Source: Actinomycetota bacterium (GTDB lineage: Bacteria > Actinomycetota > Thermoleophilia > Solirubrobacterales > 70-9). From it: a stretch of DNA of 5,450 bases. Made by a program: the position numbers and the translations under genes. The stretch covers positions 10,109-15,558 of the forward strand of contig VAYL01000155.1 in assembly GCA_005884305.1 (NCBI GenBank), written 5' to 3'. The notes below the pieces were generated by a model. It ran no database searches, had not been told where the DNA came from, and worked only from the letters and a program-made list of their open reading frames with translations. Below, one piece after another: positions 1 to 5,353 of this stretch. The stretch's first letter is position 1, and every line of letters begins with the position of its first letter.

Positions 1-630
1 TGCGTGCACCGATACTCGGACGATCTGCACATGCTCGGGTACTGGGTCGGGCTCGACGCGATCGCTCCGGCGTGCGAGCGTGCCCAGCAGGAGCGGGTGA
101 ACCGGGCGAAGGAGATCATCGAGCGGCTCAACTCGCACGGCGTCGACGTCAAGTTCGAGGACGCGGTCGCGCAGGCCGGCGCGGCCGACTCGATCGGCCG
201 ACCCCACATCGCCCGCGCGGCGGGCGCGGGGCCGGACCTGGGGCCATTCTTCGAGGAGTACCTGGTGCCGGGCGCGAAGGCGTTCGTCGCCAGACGCTGG
301 CCGAGCGCCGAGGAGGCAGTCGAGCTGATCCACGGCGCGGGTGGCGTCTCGGTGGTCGCGCATCCGTACTGGGACGTCAGCGCGCCCGAGCAGGTCCGGG
401 ATCTCGTCGAGAGCCTCGTGCGCGACGTCGGCCTCGACGGCATCGAGAGCTTCTACCCGCCGCACACCAAGGCGCAGACGGCCCACTGCCTGGAGCTATG
501 CGAGGAGTTCGGCCTAACGCCGACGGGGTCGTCGGACTTCCATGGCCCGACCCACAAGACGTTCTCCCGCTTCGGCGCGTACGACACGTACGGCCTGGGC
601 GAGCCCCGGGTGCCGGAGCGACAGGCCTAG
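1..630 (+). CDS. PHP-domain metal-dependent phosphoesterase, 3' part (5' end outside the window)
   Basis: This is the C-terminal ~209 residues of a PHP (polymerase and histidinol phosphatase) family protein of the YciV/TrpH type, which hydrolyses small nucleotide phosphates such as 3',5'-bisphosphonucleotides at a multinuclear metal site. The frame is open from base 1, and the text at 28-45 (LHMLGY) matches the family's middle section. The metal-binding N-terminal HxH motif must therefore lie upstream, and the GTG at position 4 is not a convincing start. Visible family hallmarks are GRPHIARA (about 199-222), GGVSVVAHP with a metal-ligand histidine (codon 361-363) and GSSDFHG with the late Asp-Phe-His ligands (535-543). 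It ends at TAG 628-630, inside a CCTAGG palindrome that also begins the inverted-repeat element downstream. It converges on cysC. A PHP enzyme that removes the 3'-phosphate of PAP would fit beside sulfate assimilation, but that substrate is only an inference from context. Confidence 0.88.
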   Translation, partial: CVHRYSDDLHMLGYWVGLDAIAPACERAQQERVNRAKEIIERLNSHGVDVKFEDAVAQAGAADSIGRPHIARAAGAGPDLGPFFEEYLVPGAKAFVARRWPSAEEAVELIHGAGGVSVVAHPYWDVSAPEQVRDLVESLVRDVGLDGIESFYPPHTKAQTAHCLELCEEFGLTPTGSSDFHGPTHKTFSRFGAYDTYGLGEPRVPERQA

Positions 631-646
631 GAGGGTTAAGCGAAAC
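626..646 (+). repeat. Left terminal inverted repeat
   Basis: This is the left arm of the inverted repeat that frames the intergenic element. It pairs with 778-798 with two mismatches (positions 637-638 against 786-787). Its first six bases, CCTAGG, contain the TAG stop of the PHP gene. Just inside the arm, AGCGAAACG occurs twice (639-647 and 651-659). The second copy, read as CTAGCGAAAC (649-658), is a perfect 10-bp complement of 778-787, so an alternative pairing exists. Confidence 0.7.
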
Positions 647-793
647 GACTAGCGAAACGGGGGCAGCCGTTCCGCGTTCGCTGTCTCAGAGCCTTCCCAT
701 TGGTGTCGGACGAGGCCCGACTGCCCAACCTTTACGGTTTCCCCTTGGATGCGCAATTAAACACCTGTTCGCAGCGAGTTTCGCTAGACCCTC
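631..793. mobile_element. Candidate MITE-like element with terminal inverted repeats, between convergent genes
   Basis: The 163-bp gap between the two convergent genes is bounded by imperfect inverted repeats. Bases 626-646 match the reverse complement of 778-798 at 19 of 21 positions: CCTAGGAGGGT, two mismatches, then AGCGAAAC. Each end carries CTAG (627-630 and 794-797), which could be a target-site duplication. IS630 is known to insert at CTAG and duplicate TA, and CTAG also fits the YTAR target of IS5-group elements. Removing the element and one CTAG joins the two genes tail to tail with intact stops. The interior has about 58% G+C by my count, below the neighbouring genes, and no convincing ORF. 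No transposase is present, so mobility would have to come from elsewhere. Alternatives are a structured RNA or a bidirectional transcription-termination region. Confidence 0.5.
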
Positions 794-798
794 CTAGG
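778..798 (-). repeat. Right terminal inverted repeat
   Basis: This is the right arm of the intergenic inverted repeat, matching 626-646 in reverse complement. Its outer CCTAGG (793-798) carries the cysC stop codon (CTA on the + strand at 794-796). Bases 774-778 and 781-785 can also form a small local hairpin (AGCGA, 2-base loop plus closing base, TCGCT). Confidence 0.7.
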
Positions 799-1354
799 AA
801 GCGGTGGCCAGCTCTGCTGCCGGGATCAGGTCACGCCGCTCGAGGTAGTCGAGGATCTGCTGCGCCGACTCCTCCGGCGACTGCTTGTCGGTCTGGATCA
901 GGATCTCCGGATTCTCCGGCGGCTCGTACGGATCCGAGATGCCGGTGAACTCCTTGATCTCGCCGGCGCGCGCCTTGGCGTACAGGCCCTTGACATCGCG
1001 CTCCTCGCAGACCTCGAGCGGGGCCTGGGTGTAGACCTCGATGAAGCGGTCACCCATCTTCTTGCGAGCCTCGTCGCGGATCTCGCGGTAGGGCGAGATC
1101 GCCGCGGTGATCACCGGTACGTCGTTGCGGGAGAGCAGGTCGGCGACGAAGGCGATACGGCGGATGTTTGTGTCGCGGTCCTCCTTCGAGAACCCCAGGC
1201 CCTTGGAGAGGTTTTCCCGGACGATGTCGCCGTCCAGCACCTCGAGCTTCGAGCCGCGCTTGCGAAGCTCCTTGACCAGGAGCGTGGTGATGGTGGTCTT
1301 ACCCGAGCCGGAGAGGCCGGTGAACCAGAGGCAGAAACCCTGCTCAGAAGCCAT
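794..1354 (-). CDS. cysC: Adenylylsulfate (APS) kinase
   Basis: This cytoplasmic enzyme phosphorylates APS at the 3'-hydroxyl with ATP to give PAPS. The 186-residue protein is a normal length for a stand-alone CysC. Hallmarks in order are a P-loop GLSGSGKTT (13-21), DGD (41-43), the [11 protein letters not shown] region followed by DRDTNIRR (59-66), ISPYR (86-90, with the serine at the position of the phospho-serine site in the family), the lid segment KGLYAKAR (122-129) and [11 protein letters not shown] (136-146). The ATG shares one base with the sat stop (TGATG). A good Shine-Dalgarno site, AAAGGAG, lies eight bases upstream inside the end of sat and fixes the start. It is the last gene of the operon and stops inside the right repeat of the intergenic element. 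Because the operon also encodes an APS-type reductase, PAPS may be needed for sulfation rather than, or as well as, reduction. Confidence 0.96.
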   Translation of the reverse strand: MASEQGFCLWFTGLSGSGKTTITTLLVKELRKRGSKLEVLDGDIVRENLSKGLGFSKEDRDTNIRRIAFVADLLSRNDVPVITAAISPYREIRDEARKKMGDRFIEVYTQAPLEVCEERDVKGLYAKARAGEIKEFTGISDPYEPPENPEILIQTDKQSPEESAQQILDYLERRDLIPAAELATAS

Positions 1355-2434
1355 CAGTCGTTCTCCTTTCGAAAGGCGTCGATCAGGATCTCAGCAACCT
1401 CGTCCCGGCTGAATTCGTGCGGCGGCTTTTCGCCGTTCGCGAGCATCTCCCTGACCTTGGTACCCGACAGGAACAGGTGCGACTCGGAGGGGTGCGGACA
1501 GGTCTTCGCCGAGCCCATGCCCTCGCACTCGTGGCACCAGAACGTGTGCTCGAAGAAGAGCGGCGTGATGCCGAGCTCGTTCAGATCGATGTCGTCGAAG
1601 ATCCGCTGCGCGTCGTAGGTCCCGTAGTAGTCGCCCACGCCGGCGTGATCGCGGCCCACGATGAAGTGGGTGCACCCGTAGTTCCGGCGGATGATCGCGT
1701 GGAGCACGGCCTCGCGGGGACCGGCGTAGTGCATCTTTCCCGGGTTCACGCCGAGCATGACGTGCTCCGGGTGGTAGTAGTTGTCCATCAGGACCTCGTA
1801 GCAGCGCATCCGCACTTCCGCCGGAATGTCGCCCTTCTTGGTCTCGCCGATCAGCGGGTGGATGTAGAGGCCGTCGCAGATCTCAAGCGCGGCCTTGGTC
1901 AGGTACTCGTGCGCCCGGTGAATCGGGTTGCGGGTCTGGAACGCGACGATGCGCCTCCAGCCGCGGTCCGCGAACGCCTGGCGTGACTCCTCGGGCGTCT
2001 GGTAGCGCCGCATGAATGCCTCGTCATGGTCGGGGAGCGCGTCTGCCTCGATCCGACCAGCGATCGAGCGGGCACCCTCCTGGCGGATCGCAGCCACGCC
2101 GGGGTGCTCGTCGTCGGTCGTGCGGTAGACGTTCTCTGCCTCCAGGTCGACGTCGCGCTCCCAGACTTCCTCGACGGTGAGGCGCCCGAGCTCCTTGCCA
2201 TTGGGCGCGGAGAGCTCGACGACATCGCCCTCGCTCACGTCGAGGTCGGCCTGAAGGGTGATGGGAATGGGCCAGATCTGGCCTGAAGTGAGGCGCATGT
2301 TCTCGCAAACGGAGCGCCAATCGTCCCATGAAGCCCTGAAGGGGCGCGAAGCCGCCATTGGCGAGCAACTCGAAGTCTGAGGCCTGGCGTGCTGTGAGCG
2401 TCAGCGCCAGAGCCGTTGAGGGATCAGCGGCCAT
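1354..2434 (-). CDS. sat: Sulfate adenylyltransferase (ATP sulfurylase), frameshifted near the 5' end
   Basis: Sat activates sulfate with ATP to form APS and pyrophosphate, the first step of assimilation. This is the single-subunit Sat type, not the CysD/CysN GTPase type. The reading frame from ATG 2358 gives 334 residues with [10 protein letters not shown] (141-150, the catalytic HxxH motif), [12 protein letters not shown] (235-246) and SGTKVREML (298-306). It also shows cysteines C275, C278 and C287 (WCHEC..KTCPH), as in zinc-binding Sat enzymes. The conserved N-terminal block [19 protein letters not shown] followed by LQGFM is encoded upstream in another frame starting at ATG 2434, and the frames cross near 2324-2330. 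The 2358 ATG lies out of frame within that block and is probably not the real start. The span is 3n+1 bases, so one base is extra or two are missing. Correcting it gives about 359 residues. ATG 2434 follows the cysH stop by 23 bases, with an in-frame TAA at 2450-2452 and no visible ribosome binding site. Identity is secure; whether the break is biological or a sequence error is unknown. Confidence 0.92.
1363..1369 (-). promoter_or_regulatory. Ribosome binding site of cysC
   Basis: On the - strand, AAAGGAG lies eight bases before the cysC ATG, inside the last codons of sat. It is the clearest Shine-Dalgarno site in the operon. It supports independent or re-initiated translation of cysC at the TGATG junction. 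Confidence 0.75.
2317..2340 (-). other. Frameshift site in sat
   Basis: Upstream of this point the - strand frame set by ATG 2434 encodes conserved Sat sequence ending APLQGFM (M codon 2329-2327). Downstream, conserved sequence resumes as [12 protein letters not shown] in the frame whose GAC codon begins at 2325. A net +1 base (or -2) separates them, next to a GGG run at 2325-2327. No classic slippery heptamer is visible. Confidence 0.82.
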
Positions 2435-2457
2435 CGCGAGCGCGAGAGGTTAGCGGG

Positions 2458-3264
2458 TCAGCCGTTGAGCCCGCACTCGGTTCGATCGGTGCCGGCCCAC
2501 CGGCCCGCGCGCGCGTCCCCGCCCGGCCCGGGCTTGGTGGTGCACGGCATGCAGCCGATCGAGGGATAGCCCTGATCGTGGAGCGGGTTGTACGGGATGT
2601 GATGGTCCTTGATGTGGTTCCAGACCGCCCTGTCGTCCCAGTCGACGAGCGGGTTGAGCTTCCAGCGATCGAAGCGGATATCCCAACCGAACCGGGCCGC
2701 CTGGGCGCGCGTTTCGGAGTCGAGCCGGCGAACGCCCGAGACCCAGCAGTCGGTCCCTTCGATTGCCCTCCGCATCGTCTCGACCTTGCGGGTCGCGCAG
2801 CAATCGTCATCCTCACCCCACTCGCCGGCCTCCCAACGCTCGCGAAGCCGGGATGGATTGTCCTGGACGAATCGCTCGAACTCGATCCCGTACCGGGCGG
2901 CGAGGGCGTCCCGGGTTTCGTAGGTCTCCGGGAAGAGCAACTCGGTGTCGAGGTAGAAGAAGCGAACGCTCGGATCGATCCGGTGGGCGATGTCGATGAT
3001 CACCGAGCTCGTCTTCTGGAATGAAACGGCGAAGCCGAGGCTCGGTCCGAAGCTTTCGATCGCCCATGCGATCGCCTCCTCGGCCCCCATCTCCTCGACC
3101 TCGGCCGAGATCTCGTTCGGATCGACCACGCGGCCGTTGATGGTAGGGAGGCGCCGCGCGCGGCCGTTGCCGTTTGCGGCATTGCCGTTCCCATTCGACA
3201 CTCCCACATCTTCGGCGTGAAGGAGGCGAGGCCTTGGCCACAGGGCTGTCTGCTGCTCGCTCAT
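2458..3264 (-). CDS. cysH: Assimilatory APS/PAPS reductase with iron-sulfur signature
   Basis: This enzyme reduces adenylylsulfate (and possibly PAPS) to sulfite using thioredoxin-type electrons. The 268-residue protein has a Gly/Asn-rich N-terminal tail (about 23-36) and then the PAPS-reductase fold: SFQKTSS (81-87), the nucleotide-binding loop; FYLDTELLFPETY (103-115); CC (155-156) before ATRKVE; VSGVRR (175-180); WKLNPL (201-206); and GCMPC (237-241). The C-terminal motif TECGLNG carries the catalytic cysteine C264. The C155/C156 plus C238/C241 set is the [4Fe-4S] ligand pattern of APS reductases and is absent from E. coli-type PAPS reductases. B. subtilis CysH, which also has the cluster, accepts both substrates, so specificity is not settled by sequence. 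There is no C-terminal thioredoxin domain as in plants. The ATG overlaps the sulfite reductase stop as ATGA, which I used to choose the start. An in-frame GTG at 3201 is the alternative, and it would remove most of the unconserved tail. Confidence 0.95.
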   Translation of the reverse strand: MSEQQTALWPRPRLLHAEDVGVSNGNGNAANGNGRARRLPTINGRVVDPNEISAEVEEMGAEEAIAWAIESFGPSLGFAVSFQKTSSVIIDIAHRIDPSVRFFYLDTELLFPETYETRDALAARYGIEFERFVQDNPSRLRERWEAGEWGEDDDCCATRKVETMRRAIEGTDCWVSGVRRLDSETRAQAARFGWDIRFDRWKLNPLVDWDDRAVWNHIKDHHIPYNPLHDQGYPSIGCMPCTTKPGPGGDARAGRWAGTDRTECGLNG

Positions 3265-5216
3265 ACCGCGCACTCGCCCTCGCCGCGCTCGACCTTGTAG
3301 GGCTCCGAGCGGCTCCAGTCGATGAACTGGTCGAGGTTCTCGAGGCTGAACTCGACCGGCATCGAGAGGTCCTTCACCGACTCCTCGAAGTGCGGGGTGC
3401 CCACACGCTCGGCGTACTGATTGAACGTCTCGCCATCGTTGCGCTCGTCCTCGTACATCCGGATCCAGCGCTCGACGGCGTCGGGCACGCGCTTCGCGGG
3501 CAGGCGTGACTTCAGTCGGGCGCCGAAGACGACCTTGCCGATGCCGTTGCCGCCGACGTGTGGGATGTAGGCGGGGACCTGGCGGCCGCCGACCTTGAGC
3601 GACGCTCCGTAGAAGCCGATGCTGCCGATGTGGTGCTGCCCGCACCCGTTCGGGCAGCCGGACATCTTGATCTGGATCTCGCGCGTCAGCGGATCGGTGA
3701 GCTGCATGGAGTCGATCCGCTCGTTTACGGCCTGGTTCAGCCCCATGGAGCTGGTGATCCCAAGCTTGCAGCTGTCGGTGCCGGGACAGCTGACCACGTC
3801 CTGGACCTCGTCGGCGCCGGAGCCGTCGAGGCCGAGCTCGCCAAGGCGCGTCCAGACGTCGTAGATCGCCGCGTCGCGCACCCAGCGCAGGACCAGGTTC
3901 TGCTCGACGCTGGTGCGGGCGTAGCCGCCGGTGAAGTCACGCATGATCTGCGCCAGGCCGCGGAACTGCTCGGGGCTCAGATCGCCGCGCGTGACCTTGA
4001 CGACGACGGTGCTGAAGCCGTCCTGGCGCTGGGGCTGCACATTCGACTCGACGAAGCGGTCGAACTCCGAGCGATCGCCGTTTGGGCTCGCGGGCGCGTC
4101 CACGGGCGGCGGCGCGTGCTCCGACTCGTCGTCGACCAGCATCAGCCGGTCCAGATCAAAATCGCGCTCCTCGACCCAGTCTCCCTCGAGCTCCTCGTCG
4201 ACCAGCTCGCGGAACTCCTCGATGCCGATCTTGTCGACGAGTACCTTGATCCGGGCCCGGGCGCGGTTCTTGCGCAGCCAGTCCTGCCTGTCGAAGATCC
4301 GCACGATCGCCTCGGCCACCTTCAGGTACTCGCCGTCGTCGAGGGTGACGAAGTCGCTGACCGTCTGCGCGATCCGGGGCATGATCGACGTGCCCCCGCC
4401 GACCACCATCTCAACGCCGCGCACGCCGTCGCGAACCTTTGGGATGAACCCGAGGTCGTGGATTCCGGTTATGGCGCGGTCGGCCTCCGATGCGGTGAAG
4501 GCGGTCTTGAACTTGCGCGGCATCACCTGGGTCGTGGGGTGGCGGACGAAGTAGCGGACGTACGCGGTCGCGTACGGCGTGATGTCGAAGGGCTCATCGT
4601 CCGACACGCCGGCGTAGGGGTCACCGGTGACGTTGCGCATCGTGTTGCCGCAGCCCTCGCGGGTGGAGAGGTTCGCCTCGGCGAGGACGCGCAGCGCCTC
4701 GGGCGCCTCGGAGGTGGGGATGTGGTGGAGCTGGATGTTCTGCCTGGTGGTGATGTGCCCCTTGTGGAGGGGGGCGAAGCGCTCGGCGATTTCCGCGAAC
4801 TTCTCCATCTGCTCCGGGTTGACCCCGCCGAGCGGCAGCTTGACCCGGATCATCTGGACCTCGGGCTGGCGCTGCCCGTAGACGCCCTGCTTGAGGCGGA
4901 ACGGGATGTATTCGTCCTCGCCGGTGTCCTGGCGGAGGAACTTGGTCGTCTCGGTGTCGAAGTCCTCGAACTCGTGCTCGAGGATCGGGATCACGTGACC
5001 CGGGACGTTCTCGTAGACCTCGGGGTTCTCGAGCGAGCCGACCGGCCCCTTGCCTTTGCGGCCCTTAGCGGGATCGACGTCGAGCTCGTGCTCCGCGACG
5101 ATCCGATCGGCCGCCGACCGCTGCTCGAAACCAGCCGCGTCCGTTCCCGACGGACGCCCGGGGCTGGTTTCTCCCCCGCTCGTCGTCCCGACTCGCTCGG
5201 TGGCGGTGGGTTCCAT
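3261..5216 (-). CDS. sir: Siroheme/[4Fe-4S] sulfite (nitrite/sulfite) reductase, NirA-like
   Basis: This enzyme catalyses the six-electron reduction of sulfite to sulfide (or nitrite to ammonia), probably with ferredoxin. The 651 residues show the duplicated family layout: ferredoxin-like half-domain (about 104-167), siroheme/cluster domain (185-340), second half-domain (396-455) and second siroheme domain (468-620). Cluster and siroheme ligands are C477-x5-C483 and C521-x3-C525. R124, R194, K235 and K237 match the anion-binding Arg/Arg/Lys/Lys of M. tuberculosis NirA, and Y113 and C189 match its Tyr-Cys crosslink pair, by my recollection of that sequence. The first ~60 residues are low-complexity and probably disordered. 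Residues 343-395 form an acidic then Pro/Ala-rich linker. The start is bounded by an in-frame TAA four codons upstream. No Shine-Dalgarno site is seen, and a -10 element six bases away suggests a leaderless mRNA. Placement with cysH, sat and cysC favours sulfite as substrate, and nitrite activity cannot be excluded. Confidence 0.95.
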   Translation of the reverse strand: MEPTATERVGTTSGGETSPGRPSGTDAAGFEQRSAADRIVAEHELDVDPAKGRKGKGPVGSLENPEVYENVPGHVIPILEHEFEDFDTETTKFLRQDTGEDEYIPFRLKQGVYGQRQPEVQMIRVKLPLGGVNPEQMEKFAEIAERFAPLHKGHITTRQNIQLHHIPTSEAPEALRVLAEANLSTREGCGNTMRNVTGDPYAGVSDDEPFDITPYATAYVRYFVRHPTTQVMPRKFKTAFTASEADRAITGIHDLGFIPKVRDGVRGVEMVVGGGTSIMPRIAQTVSDFVTLDDGEYLKVAEAIVRIFDRQDWLRKNRARARIKVLVDKIGIEEFRELVDEELEGDWVEERDFDLDRLMLVDDESEHAPPPVDAPASPNGDRSEFDRFVESNVQPQRQDGFSTVVVKVTRGDLSPEQFRGLAQIMRDFTGGYARTSVEQNLVLRWVRDAAIYDVWTRLGELGLDGSGADEVQDVVSCPGTDSCKLGITSSMGLNQAVNERIDSMQLTDPLTREIQIKMSGCPNGCGQHHIGSIGFYGASLKVGGRQVPAYIPHVGGNGIGKVVFGARLKSRLPAKRVPDAVERWIRMYEDERNDGETFNQYAERVGTPHFEESVKDLSMPVEFSLENLDQFIDWSRSEPYKVERGEGECAV

Positions 5217-5222
5217 CGGGCC

Positions 5223-5228
5223 ATATTA
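5223..5228 (-). promoter_or_regulatory. Candidate -10 element for a leaderless operon transcript
   Basis: TAATAT on the - strand ends six bases before the ATG of the sulfite reductase gene, so transcription would begin at or next to the A of the start codon. No good -35 hexamer lies 16-18 bases upstream, and no Shine-Dalgarno site precedes the ATG. Leaderless transcripts with this spacing are common in actinobacteria. That this promoter drives the whole operon is inference. Confidence 0.5.
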
Positions 5229-5286
5229 CACAAATCCTGACCGGCTTTAGGGCATTTACCGGACGGCCCCACACCGCGAGCCGCCG

Positions 5287-5325
5287 TTGTCGGATTCATC
5301 GGCTATATGCCGACAAATCCGACAA
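5287..5325. promoter_or_regulatory. 39-bp palindrome upstream of the operon, candidate operator
   Basis: TTGTCGGATT (5287-5296) is the perfect reverse complement of 5316-5325. An inner pair, TCGGC (5299-5303) and GCCGA (5309-5313), shares the same centre at 5306. The heptamer TTGTCGG occurs three times: once on the + strand (5287-5293) and twice on the - strand (5319-5325 and 5310-5316) at 9-bp spacing. The site lies 71-109 bases upstream of the sulfite reductase ATG and 31 bases beyond the stop of the small upstream gene. The nested symmetry and repeated half-site suggest binding by a regulator. No T-run follows on either strand, so an ordinary intrinsic terminator is less likely. I cannot name the regulator. 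Confidence 0.55.
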
Positions 5326-5353
5326 TCGCAGCGGCTAGATGGGGGGCTGGTGC

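Noticed and set aside
631..793. Known riboswitch, tmRNA or self-cleaving ribozyme in the intergenic element
   Set aside because: I compared it with cores I remember (c-di-GMP, cobalamin and guanidine riboswitches, hammerhead, tmRNA ends) and none matched. Similarities such as GGGGAAACC on the - strand are too short.
72..797. Long + strand open frame running through the PHP gene and the intergenic element
   Set aside because: It is an Arg/Gly/Pro-rich shadow frame of the PHP gene. It continues through the inverted-repeat element only by chance and has no recognisable motif.
2317..2340. Programmed ribosomal frameshifting in sat
   Set aside because: No slippery heptamer, stop codon at the shift point, or clear stimulatory stem is visible. 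Mutation or sequence error is the simpler reading.
1354..2358. Taking ATG 2358 as the genuine start of sat
   Set aside because: The first ten residues from this ATG are an out-of-frame reading of codons for the conserved block [10 protein letters not shown]. It also has no ribosome binding site.
5222..5224. ATG overlapping the -10 element as the sulfite reductase start
   Set aside because: It is out of frame with the reductase. The product would be an unrelated Arg/Pro-rich shadow.
3558..5240. 560-codon open frame on the + strand opposite the sulfite reductase
   Set aside because: It is an antisense shadow of a high-GC coding frame. The product is Val/Asp/Leu/Arg-rich with no family resemblance, while the opposite strand encodes a clear enzyme with all its motifs.
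5287..5325. Intrinsic (rho-independent) terminator for the small upstream gene
   Set aside because: The hairpin is plausible, but neither strand has a T-run after it. The repeated TTGTCGG half-sites fit a protein-binding site better.
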